Assembly (NCBI GenBank): GCA_963824225.1
Contig: CAWGOF010000001.1
Location: forward strand, 464,745 to 528,744
DNA from: CAWGOF01 sp963824225
Lineage (GTDB): Bacteria; Acidobacteriota; Polarisedimenticolia; Polarisedimenticolales; Polarisedimenticolaceae
Direction: 5' to 3'
Length of the DNA stretch: 64,000 nt
Positions 56,134 to 64,000 of the stretch are shown piece by piece. The notes under the pieces are model-generated. The model ran no database searches. It was given only the letters and a program-made list of their open reading frames with translations, and was not told the DNA's origin. Position numbers and translations under genes: made by a program. The first letter of the stretch is position 1, and each line of letters opens with the position of its first letter.

Positions 56134-58408
56134 CTAGAGCAGCGAACGGCCTTCGACTCCGGGCGGCGGCTCGAGCCCGAGCGCCGCGAGAACGGTCGGC
56201 ATCAGGTCGATCATCCGCGGGTTCGTCGTGTTGAGCGGGCGGCTGGCGAACAGGATCCCGCGAACGAGATCCGGATCGTTCGAGCAATGATCGCCGGACC
56301 ACGCCTTGCGGTTGTCCTCGATCAGCGTCGGCCCGAACCCGCCGAGGCTCGTCTGCCACGACACGCGGTAGTCGAGCGCGTTCGCCGCGCGCAGGTCGGG
56401 GATCACGTCCGGATCGAACTGCCCGTACATCTCCTCGCGGGTCGACACGCGCGCCACGGGGTGGAGGCCGGTCTGCGGGTCGACGATCGCCTCGAGCCCG
56501 TCCTTGATCTTGCGCCGGACCTCCTCGTACTCCGGGCCCGGCAGGACCGTGCCCTGCCGCTCCCGGCCGACGAGGTTGACGTAGATGCTGCCGAGCCCGA
56601 GCGCGTAGGCCTTGGTCCGGGACCAGTCCACGTGGCCCATCAGGTCGCGCGTCTCGAACAGCTTCTCGAGGGTCGCCACGTCCGTCGGCTGGTCCTTGAG
56701 CGTCATCAGGCCATTGGCCACGAGCCAGTTGTTGTAGTTGATGCCGCGGCGGAACGACGAGAAGCCGTGGTCCGAGCACACGAGGAACAGTGCGTCGGGC
56801 CCGGCGAGCTCCCGCGCCCGGCCGACGATCGCGTCCATCCTCTTGTACGCTTCGAGCATCCGCGGGGCCCACCGCGCGGCCTCCGCCGCGTCGTACAAAG
56901 GATGACCCGGATCGAGGAACCTCCAGAACAGGTGCCCGATCCGGTCGGTGAAGTAGAAGATCTGAATGTACAGGTCGACCCCGCCGTCCTCGAGCAGTCC
57001 GTAGAGCATCGCCTCGTGCTGGTCCAGCGTGAACTCGGTGTCCTCGAGGAACAGCTGCTCGTCGCCGACGCCCGACGGGAGCGACCACGTGTCCTCGGGC
57101 CAGCCGATCGTCTTGTACAGTCCGAATCGACGGCGCAGCTCTTCGGAGTAGTCCGGAGGCCAGCTGAACGCGACCGGATGACAGTCCGGATGGAAGTTGA
57201 TCGGCGACATGTACAGCTCGAGGTGCGGGTCGAGAGACAGCAGCTTGAAGCGCACGATCCCGCGCAGCGGGGCGATCCGGTCGACGAGCGGGTTGACCGG
57301 GAAATCGAGCTCGAACCAGTCGCTCCACGCTCCGGAACGCAGCGTCTCGGTGCGACCGGAGAGCTGTGATCGTGCACGCTCGTGTCTGAGGCCTCGAGCA
57401 CGAGCGGCAGATCGATCCGCTCGGCAACGCCGCGGGCGTCGAGAGCGTCCTTGGTCCGCCGGCGCGCCGCGTCGACCGCATCGCGGCGCTCGCGCGACGA
57501 TGCGCCGTCGGGGAGCGTCGCATCGACCTGCGTCACCGCGCGGTCGACCGCGTAGTCGTAGAACGGTTTGTTGCGCGGGCCGACGATGCTCGTCTCGATG
57601 CGTCCGCGCCGCCCGGAGAGCGTGATCAGCTCGAGGCTGAACTCGTTGTCCCCGCGCCGGAAGTCGCGGTTCGACGTGTAGAAGCTCGGCGTGCCGATCC
57701 GCCCGCGCATGTCCGGCACGCCGAGCCCCGAGACCATGTGGCCCGGGCTCACGTCTTCCGCCGGGAAGGTCGCCGGCACGCGCATCACCTGCACCTTGCG
57801 CCCGGCGCGCGCGGCGATCTCCCACATCGTCAGGCCCTGGCGCTGGTTCTGGACGCTCGGAACCTCGACCGGGAGCCAGCGCCGGGCCGGCGCATGGGCC
57901 ACGGCCCCCGCGGCGAGCGCCACGGCCAGGGCGGCCGCCACGCGGAGCCCGGCCCGTATCCGTAGGGCCAGCGAGGCGAAGAGCCCGAGCACGAGCGTGA
58001 CCGCGAACACGGCGACCGCCGCGCAGAGAGCGTTCCACTCGCCGACGCAGAAACGTGCGCCGTCCTTCGCGGACCATGGCGAAGTCCGGCAGATACGTCT
58101 CCGGATCGCGCCGCAGGAAGTCGAAGATCTCGGTCGCACCCGGCGACGTGCCGGTGGCGAACGACGACCAGGAGACCGGCGTCTGCGGCGGGTTCGTCGG
58201 CAACAGCGGCGCGTAGCCGCCGTCGGCGCGGAGCTGCGCCAGGTTGGGCAGCTCGCCCGCGGCCATGTACTGCTCGACGAGCCGGGCATCCGCGCCGTCG
58301 AACCCGAGCATGACGACCTTCGGGCGCGACCCGCCCCGACGCGGCTCCGCTCGCCAGCACGAGCGAGAGCGCGAGCGGCGCGGCGCGGGTGATTCGTCGA
58401 CCGACCAT
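56134..58408 (-). CDS. Membrane-anchored type I phosphodiesterase (alkaline phosphatase superfamily; indels)
   Basis: About 755 residues. A signal-like start (VGRRITRAAPLALSLVLASG) is followed by metal site VVMLGFDGADARL, nucleophile region TNPPQTPVSWSSFATGTSPG, a double membrane helix (AAVAVFAVTLVLGLFASLAL; RVAAALAVALAAGAVAHA), then a long exported region with FYFTDRIGHLFWRFLDPGHP, FLVCSDHGFSSFRRGINYNN and GDHCSNDPDLVRG. Breaks near 58345, 58067 and 57370. Family members cleave nucleotide or lipid phosphodiesters; the substrate is unknown. ATG 58406-58408 directly behind a -10 box. The TAG stop is 25 bases from the EnvC-like start. Confidence 0.8.
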
Positions 58409-58415
58409 GCGCCCC

Positions 58416-58424
58416 AGCTTAGCA
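58416..58424 (-). promoter_or_regulatory. Extended -10 of the phosphodiesterase gene, leaderless spacing
   Basis: Coding strand TGCTAAGCT; the box ends seven bases before the ATG at 58408, so the transcript would begin at the start codon. In the same 99-base gap a TACCAT at 58468-58473 is a weak -10 for dnaB. Confidence 0.45.
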
Positions 58425-58507
58425 GGGTCGTGCGCGCGAGAGTCACGAGCCGCGACTCGGGCTGTGGTACCATCGGCCCGTCGATCACGACGGGCCATTC
58501 CAAGCAC

Positions 58508-59867
58508 ATGGCGACCGAGACTCTCTCCGCGGTGCTTCCGCACTCGGACGATGCCGAGCGATCGGTGCTCGGCGCGGTCCTCCTGGACAACCGGCAGGTC
58601 GACCGCGCGCAGGAGCTGTTGACGCCGGCGAGCTTCTACGCCGTCCGGCATCAGAAGATCTTCCGCGCGCTCGGCGAGATGGTCGAGACGGGCCGGGCGC
58701 TCGACGTCGTCACGCTCAAGCGAGCAGCTCGCGTCGCGCGGCGAGCTCGACGAGTGCGGGGGGCCGGCGTACCTGGCGGCGCTGCTCGACGGCGTTCCAC
58801 GCTCCGCGCAACGTTGAGCACTACGCCCGGATCGTCCGCGAGAAGTCGGTCCTGCGCGAGCTGATCCGGGCCGCGCAGGGGATCCTGCACTCGGCGCTGC
58901 GCGCCCGAGGGCAGCACCGACGGAGCTGCTCGACGAGGCGGAGAAGGCGATCTTCCGCGTGGCCGAAGAGCCGCTTGCGCCGCGGTTTCCTCCCGCTGTC
59001 GGTGATCGCCGAGCGAGCCTGCGCTGATCGAGGAGCTGACCGAGCGGCGGGAGCTCGATCACCGGCATCGCCACGCGGCTTCCCCGAGCTCGACGAGATG
59101 ACCGCGGGGCTCCAGCCGGCGATCTGGTCGATCCTCGCCGCGCGGCCCTCGATGGGCAAGACCGCGCTGGCCCTGAACATGCGCCGCCCACGCCGCGATG
59201 CGCGCACGGGCAAGACGGTCGGGGTGTTCTCGCTCGAGATGTCGCACCAGCAGCTCTTCCTGCGCATGCTGTGCGCGGAGGGCCGGTCGACGCCCACCGG
59301 CTGCGCACCGGACGGGTCGGCCAGGAGCGAATGGCACGCGCATCATCGAGATCTACGGCACGCTGTCCGACGCGCCGATCTTCATCGACGACACGCCGGG
59401 CGTGGGCGTGACTGGAGATGCGGGCCAAGGCCCGCCGGCTCGAAGCGCGAGCACGGGCTCGACCTCCTGGTCGTGGACTACCTGCAGCTCATGCGCGGCC
59501 GCGGGCGGCTACGAGAGCCGGCAGCAGGAGATCTCCGACATCTCGCGCTCGCTCAAGGAGCTGGCGAAGGAGCTGAACGTGCCGGTCCTCGCCCTGTCGC
59601 AGCTCTCGCGCGCGCCCGAGCAGCGCAGCGGGCGACCACCGGCCGCAGCTCTCCGACCTGCGCGAGTCCGGCGCGATCGAGCAGGACGCCGACGTCGTGA
59701 TGTTCCTGTTCCGCGAGGAGATCTACAAGACGCGACGATCCCGACGCTCGAAGGGCAAGGCCGAGCTGATCATCGGCAAGCAGCGCAACGGGCCGACCGG
59801 CACGGTGCACCTGCACTTCATCCGCGAGTTCACGCGCTTCGTGAACCCCGAGTACCGCGAGGCGTGA
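58508..59867 (+). CDS. dnaB: Replicative DNA helicase DnaB (many indels)
   Basis: Ring helicase of the replisome, about 449 residues after repair. N-terminal domain: PHSDDAERSVLGAVLLDNRQ, SFYAVRHQKIFRALGEMVE; after several breaks VEHYARIVREKSVLRELIRA; RecA-like core: Walker A ARPSMGKTALALN, VFSLEMSHQQLFLRMLC, IFIDDTPGVGV, Walker B LDLLVVDYLQLMRG, ISRSLKELAKELNVPVLALS, EQDADVVMFLFREE, IIGKQRNGPTGTVHLHFI. About 14 single-base indels between 58721 and 59740, nearly all fitting a third codon position, including a missing third base in an Arg codon after 59285. ATG 58508-58510. Not linked directly to rplI as in many genomes. Confidence 0.93.
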
Positions 59868-59876
59868 CGCGCCGTC

Positions 59877-61024
59877 CTAGATCGGGTAGCCATCGTCGCG
59901 CCGATCGAGCATCCGCATCTGCCGATCCCACTGGTTCTTGAGGATCAGCAGCATACGGAACGTGAGGTCGGCCTCCTTGCGGATCGGGCTGCGCCAGTCG
60001 TGCTCGAGGCGCATGAGCGTTCGTCCAGCGGCTGGATTCGTTGATCAGCTTGGTCGGGAGGTTCCAGCGCCCTTCCTTCCCCTGCTGGGACTGGATCCAC
60101 TCCTGGTGCGCCATCAACAGCGGATAGCGGTTGATCAGACCGAGGCGCGCAAACGACTCGAGCACGATCAGCAGCTCGTCCACGTGCCCGTGCTTCTGGT
60201 AGTGCTCGGGACGCGTGGATCCGGATCCCCGAGCCCTTGGGGAACGAGCCCTTGGCCGTCCGCACGAGACCGAGCCCCGGGGCGAGCGCCTGGTACGTCG
60301 GCGACAGGACGTAGTCGAACACCTTCTTGAGCCGCATCTTGGCCATCTCGCCGTCGAGGAGCCACGGCGAGTGGGCGAACACCCGCAGGATGTACAGGTC
60401 GGGCAGGAACACGTAGTTCTGGCGAAACGCGGCGGAGCGGATCAGCGGCAGGCTCGCCCCGATCTCCTCGACCGGGTTGCGCGACACCGGGCTGTCGACG
60501 AACCCGGCCGTCAGGTCGAGGAGCTCGAGCACGGCGAGGCGCGAGCGGTCGTCGACGTAGCCCGCGGGCACGAGGAGGCCGAGGGCCAGGATCCGCAGAT
60601 ACCAGCGAAAGTACTGCTCGCGCCGCTCGTCGGCCTTGATCGCCTTCGTGAACTCGAAGAACGGCACGTCCCGCTTGGCGGTCAGATACGTTCGTAGCGT
60701 CTTCGCCGCGGTGCGTACCGCCTTGGCGTCCCGGTCCCAGCCGAGCTCGAACAGCCGGCACAGACCGTTCTCGATCGAGGCCTGGAACCGTCGGGGGTCG
60801 CCCGCGTGTACCGTGCCGGCCCACGACCCGTCCTTGCGCTGCGTCCGCTCGAGCTTGCGCGCCGCGGCGTCGTTGACGACGTCCTTGCGCAACTCGACCA
60901 CCTGCGGGTCGTCGCGCCGCCGGTCGAGCAACTCGGTGAGCACCCGATACCGGATCGGGGCACACGCGTTTTCGAGCAGCCACGGGATCGGGTCGGCCCG
61001 AAGCGAGGCCTTCCAGTCGGTCAT
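59877..61024 (-). CDS. Alpha/alpha-toroid-like protein of unknown function (two indels)
   Basis: About 381 residues after repair, no signal peptide. Helical repeats with D-G-S-W and G-R-W-N turns (RTQRKDGSWAGTVHAGDPRR; QQGKEGRWNLPTKLINESSR) resemble the toroid of squalene cyclases and prenyltransferases, without the DxDD or CxxC-type catalytic motifs I would need to call an enzyme. Other conserved-looking blocks: APIRYRVLTELLDRRRDDPQ, FLPDLYILRVFAHSPWLLDG, FPKGSGIRIHAS, ESFARLGLINRYPLLMAHQE. Breaks near 60215 and 60020. It has its own TTGATT/TACCAT promoter and converges on dnaB with nine bases between stops. Confidence 0.6.
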
Positions 61025-61122
61025 GGAGTCAGCTCTCTCCGTCGCGCCCGGGATCAGCGGGATGGCCCGATCGAGCTCACCGCTTGAGATCTGTCCTCGC
61101 GGGCCGGTTCGAGCAGACGTCG

Positions 61123-61151
61123 ATGGTAACGAAAGCACCGCGCGGAATCAA
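61123..61151 (-). promoter_or_regulatory. Promoter of the toroid-like gene
   Basis: Coding strand TTGATT, 17-base spacer, TACCAT (four of six at each box). Start near 61116, giving a leader of about 92 bases with no recognisable riboswitch. The rest of the gap 61025-61200 shows nothing else. Confidence 0.5.
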
Positions 61152-61200
61152 TGGAGAAACGCGTGCCGACAACTGAGTCGGCCGCGCGGAACTCCTTTGG

Positions 61201-61229
61201 TTGACACACCTTGGGGAGGGTGCTACCCT
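61201..61229 (+). promoter_or_regulatory. Strong sigma-70 promoter of tRNA-Val/thrS
   Basis: TTGACA, 17-base spacer, TACCCT. Perfect -35 and spacing. Start near 61236, about 50 bases before the tRNA. It probably transcribes tRNA-Val, thrS, rpmI and rplT together. Confidence 0.8.
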
Positions 61230-61286
61230 GCGCGGCTCGTGCGCGGGTCGGTCTCCTCGCTGCCGCAACCGGTGTTTCCGCGGCGC

Positions 61287-61361
61287 AGGCGCGTAGCTCA
61301 GTGGGAGAGCGCTACCTTGACACGGTAGAGGTCGGCGGTTCGAAACCGCCCGCGCCTACCA
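61287..61361 (+). tRNA. tRNA-Val (anticodon GAC)
   Basis: 75 bases with CCA encoded. Acceptor AGGCGCG/CGCGCCT, D-arm TAGCTCAGTGGGAGAGC, anticodon stem CTACC/GGTAG around loop TTGACAC, T-arm GGCGGTTCGAAACCGCC. Only 26 bases separate it from the thrS ATG, so it is likely cut from the thrS leader. Confidence 0.97.
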
Positions 61362-61387
61362 GGTGCCGGAAGTGGAGTCGGGCCGGC

Positions 61388-63353
61388 ATGTCCGGGTCGA
61401 CCATCAGTGCAGCGTCACGCTGCCCGACGGAGCGTCGCGTGACGTTCCGCGCGGGATCGACGCCGCGCGACGTGGCGCGGTCGATCGGCCCGCGCCTCGC
61501 CGAGGACGCCATGGTGGCCAAGGTCGACGGCGAGCTCGTCGACCTGAGCCGCCCGATCGTCGCGGACGCCGCGATCGAGATCCTGACCGCCGAAGGACCC
61601 CGAGGCGCTCGCGCGTCCTGCGCCATTCGACCGCGCACGCGACGGCGCAGGCGGTGCAGGAGCTGTTTCCCGGAACCAAGATCGGCCAGGGGCCGGTCAT
61701 CGAGGACGGCTTCTACTACGACTTCGACCGCGCCGAGCCGTTCTCCGACGACGACCTGCGCGGCGATCGAGGCGCGGATGCGCGAGATCGTGGCCCGCGA
61801 CCTGCCGATCGAGCGCATCGAGCTGCCGCAAGGCGCGAGGCGATCGCGCTTCTTCGAGCGCGAGGGCGAGCCGTACAAGATGTACTTCGCGACGACCAAG
61901 GGCGGGCGAGACCGTCTCGCTCTACCGCCAGGGCGAGTGGATCGACTTCTGCCGCGGCCCGCACGTGCCGTCGACCGGCCGGCTCGGCGCGTTCAAGCTG
62001 CTCGTCGCGTCGCCGGCGCCTACTGGCGCGGCGACGAGAAGAACAAGATGCTGCAGCGCATCTACGGCACCGCGTTCTTCACCGCAGGCCGAGCTCGAGC
62101 GAGCACCTCGCGCTGCTCGAGGAGGCCAGGCGCGCGACCATCGCCGGCTCGGCAAGCGAGCTCGAGCTGTTCTGCTTCCACCCGACGCGCCGGCGAGCCC
62201 GTTCTTCCATCCCGAAGGGCGCGGTCGTCTACAACGCGCCTCGTCGCGCTACATGCGCGAGCTGTACCGACAGCTACGGCTACCACGAGGTCATCACGCC
62301 GCAGATCTTCGACGTCGACGCTGTGGAAGCGCTCGGGGCACTACGACAACTACCGCGAGAACATGTACTTCACCGAGGCCGAGGAGCGCGAGTACGCGGT
62401 GAAGCCGATGAACTGCCCGGCGCACTGCCTGCTCTACGCGCGAGGACGCACTCGTACCGCGAGCTGCCGATCCGCTTCGCGGACTTCGGCCGGCTGCACC
62501 GCTACGAGCGATCGGGCGTGACCGCCGGCCTGACGCGCGTGCGCAGCTTCGCGCAGGACGACGCGCACATCTTCTGCACGCCGGACCAGATCGAGGCGCG
62601 AGGTCGGCGTCGCTCGCGCAGATGATCCGCGACTGCTACGAGCTGTTCGGGTTCGAGGCGCCGCGATCGCGCTGTCGACGCGCCCGGAGAACGTCGATCG
62701 GCGACGACGCGATGTGGGACCGCGCCGAAGGCGGCGCTCGCCGCAGGCGCTCGAGGCGACCGGGCATCGCGTACGAGGTCGAACGCCGGCGACGGCGCGT
62801 TCTACGGGCCGAAGATCGACTTCGTCGTCGCGCGACGCGATCGGCCGCGAGTGGCAGCTCGGGACGATCCAGCTCGACTTCGTCGCTGCCCGAGCGCTTC
62901 GACCTGCGATTACGTCGACGCCGACGGACCAGCGAGCAGCGGCCGGTGATGATCCACCGCGCGATGCTCGGCTCGCTCGAGCGCTTCATGGCGATCCTGA
63001 TCGAGCACTGCGCCGGCGCGTTCCCGTTCTGGCTCGCGCCGGAGCAGGTGCGGGTCCTGACGATCACCGACCGCGCCGACGACTACGGCGAGCCGGTGCG
63101 AGGCCAGGCTGCGCTGCGAGCGCGGGCCTGCGCGCCGAGGCGGACGTGCGCAACGAGAAGATCGGCGCCAAGATCCGCGACGCCCAGCTGCCGAAGGTGC
63201 CGTTCATGCTGGTCGTCGGCGACCGCGAGGCGCGCGAGCGACGGTCGCGCGTGCGCTCGCGCCGCGGCGGCGACCAGGGCGCGCATGGCGCTCGACGCGT
63301 TCCTCGAGCACCGCGGCGCGGCTTCGGATCGTGCGAAGGGCAACGAGCCATGA
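61388..63353 (+). CDS. thrS: Threonyl-tRNA synthetase (about 25 indels)
   Basis: Class II synthetase, about 645 residues when repaired. N-terminal TGS (VTLPDG; MVAKVDGELVDLSRPIVADA), editing-domain entry HSTAHATAQAVQELFPGTKI and DGFYYDFDRAEPFSDDDL, zinc/catalytic segments WIDFCRGPHVPSTG, AVKPMNCPAHCLLYA, LPIRFADFGRLHRYERSG, TRVRSFAQDDAHIFCTP, MWDRAEG, REWQLGTIQLDF, MIHRAMLGSLERFMAILIEH and RNEKIGAKIRDAQLPKVPFM. Every segment aligns in order across the three frames. TGA 63351-63353 fits the last readable frame; TAG 63356-63358 is an alternative. infC, normally next, is absent. Confidence 0.93.
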
Positions 63354-63369
63354 TCTAGGAGGGGAACCC

Positions 63370-63569
63370 ATGCCCAAGCTGAAGACCCATCGCGGCGCCG
63401 CCAAGCGATTCAAGAGGACCGCCAGCGGGAAGATCAAGCGGTCGAGGCCTTCAAGAGCCACATCCTGACCAAGAAGGCGACCAAGCGGAAGCGCCAGCTG
63501 GACATGCCGGCGATCGTCTCGCCGGCGGACCAGAAGCGCGTCGCGCGCATGCTGCCGTACAACAAGTGA
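63370..63569 (+). CDS. rpmI: 50S ribosomal protein L35 (one missing base)
   Basis: 66 residues with one base restored: MPKLKTHRGAAKRFKRTASG, then FKSHILTKKATKRKRQLDMP and QKRVARMLPYNK. The span is 200 bases, one short of a whole number of codons; the gap fits the third base of a Ser codon after 63443. AGGAGG lies seven bases before the ATG. Confidence 0.95.
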
Positions 63570-63629
63570 GTTCGCGCGTCGAGCATGCGCCCTCTCAAGT
63601 GGCGCGCCGGGTCGTGGATCCGGCCCCCC

Positions 63630-63654
63630 GCCGGTCGGGCCGCGAGCCGACGGC
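63630..63654. repeat. Hairpin in the rpmI-rplT gap
   Basis: GCCGGTCGG pairs with CCGACGGC (one bulged G) across an eight-base loop, 15 bases before the rplT ATG. In other bacteria the L20 protein represses its own operon through structured leader RNA here; this hairpin is a candidate but may be only GC-rich spacer. Confidence 0.35.
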
Positions 63655-63668
63655 CCTCAAGAGGAGCG

Positions 63669-64000
63669 ATGCCGCGCGTCAAACGAGGAAACAAGCGGCG
63701 ACTGAAGCGAAAGAAGATCCTGCGGCGGGCGAAGGGCTACTATCTCGCGAAATCCAAGCTGTACCGCATCGCGAAGCAGCAGGTCGAGCGGTCGATGGCG
63801 TTCGCCTCCCGCGATCGCCGAGCCAAGAAGCGCGAGTTCCGGCGGCTGTGGATCGTGCGCATCAACGCCGCCGCGCGCGAGCACGACATGTCGTACTCCC
63901 GGCTGATGCACGGACTGAAGATCGCGGGCGTCACGCTCGACCGCAAGATCCTCGCCGATCTCGCGGTGCACGATCCCGCGGCGTTCGCCCAGGTCGTGCG
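63669..64000 (+). CDS. rplT: 50S ribosomal protein L20, 3' end cut
   Basis: 110 residues visible of about 117. MPRVKRGNKRRLKRKKILRR, AKGYYLAKSKLYRIAKQQVE, RRLWIVRINAAAREHDMSYS, GVTLDRKILADLAVHDPAAF are L20 signatures. GGAG lies two bases before ATG 63669-63671. The frame runs off the window. Confidence 0.97.
   Translation, partial: MPRVKRGNKRRLKRKKILRRAKGYYLAKSKLYRIAKQQVERSMAFASRDRRAKKREFRRLWIVRINAAAREHDMSYSRLMHGLKIAGVTLDRKILADLAVHDPAAFAQVV

Noticed and set aside
61316..61321. TTGACA near 61317 as a -35 box
   Set aside because: It is the anticodon loop of tRNA-Val.
58508..63353. Programmed +1 frameshifting as the cause of the many frame breaks
   Set aside because: Breaks occur every 20-100 bases with no fixed slippery codon, different inserted bases, and also as deletions; intact essential genes lie alongside. 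A consensus artefact explains all of this with fewer assumptions.
63354..63358. TAG at 63356-63358 as the thrS stop
   Set aside because: The last readable conserved segment (MALDAFLEH) continues in the frame that ends at TGA 63351-63353.

Overview
The window is GC-rich bacterial chromosome (about 70% GC by eye), densely packed and carrying almost only core genes. The organism is Gram-negative: there is a BamA/TamA-type barrel, TamB, a LolB-like lipoprotein, an EnvC-type peptidase and a heptosyltransferase-family enzyme. Several gene orders (phoH-pgpH-ybeY-corC-era-recO-glyQ-glyS-ppdK; ispE-spoVG-tRNA-prs-rplY-pth...rpsF-rpsR-rplI; thrS-rpmI-rplT) are ones I associate with deltaproteobacteria-grade lineages (Myxococcota, Desulfobacterota and relatives). 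The phylum is an inference. I see no insertion sequence, prophage, CRISPR array, rRNA or replication origin.

Layout. 1-993 (+): truncated archaeal-type GAPDH. 1007-7902 (-): fatty-acid operon yceD-rpmF-fabH-fabD-fabG-acpP-fabF running into etfB-etfA, nearly all joined by ATGA/GTGA stop-start overlaps. 7962-18283 (-): a PATAN/J-like/TPR protein, mutL, a 2050-residue single-chain TamB-Omp85 fusion and a DksA/TraR-type regulator with a clear promoter. 18381-30891 (-): ppdK, glyS, glyQ, recO, era, corC-like, ybeY, pgpH, phoH. 31132-34178 (-): aspS, hisS. 34248-35162 (+): exported PQQ-propeller protein. 35159-38895 (-): biotin-dependent acyl-CoA carboxylase (carrier, carboxyltransferase, biotin carboxylase). 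38979-40192 (+): aminotransferase. 40189-43793 (-): GT9 glycosyltransferase, enoyl-CoA hydratase, leuB-like dehydrogenase, two small membrane proteins. 43797-51016 (-): rplI, rpsR, rpsF, hppA, pth, rplY, prs, tRNA-Gln, spoVG, ispE. 51013-58408 (-): envelope genes (LolB-like, large TPR protein, S41 protease-like, EnvC-like, membrane-anchored phosphodiesterase). 58508-59867 (+): dnaB. 59877-61024 (-): alpha/alpha-toroid-like unknown. 61201-64000 (+): promoter, tRNA-Val, thrS, rpmI, rplT (cut by the window edge). No gene-free stretch exceeds 300 bases; the longest are 30892-31131 and 61025-61286.

About twenty genes, mostly single-copy and usually essential (fabF, acpP, fabG, fabD, fabH, ppdK, ybeY, accC, dnaB, thrS, rpmI), contain one to many single-base indels, while their neighbours are intact. 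When the frame is repaired against conserved residues, almost every indel falls at a third codon position or codon boundary. Insertions usually leave two alternative wobble bases side by side and deletions leave none. That is what unresolved synonymous strain variation in a consensus would look like, not gene decay or random error. I therefore annotate these as genes with consensus indels and give full spans.

The other main points are the TamB-Omp85 fusion, -10 boxes placed for leaderless transcripts, a promoter inside ispE that would feed spoVG/tRNA-Gln/prs, an S41 peptidase homologue that has lost its catalytic lysine, and the absence of plsX and infC from their usual places.
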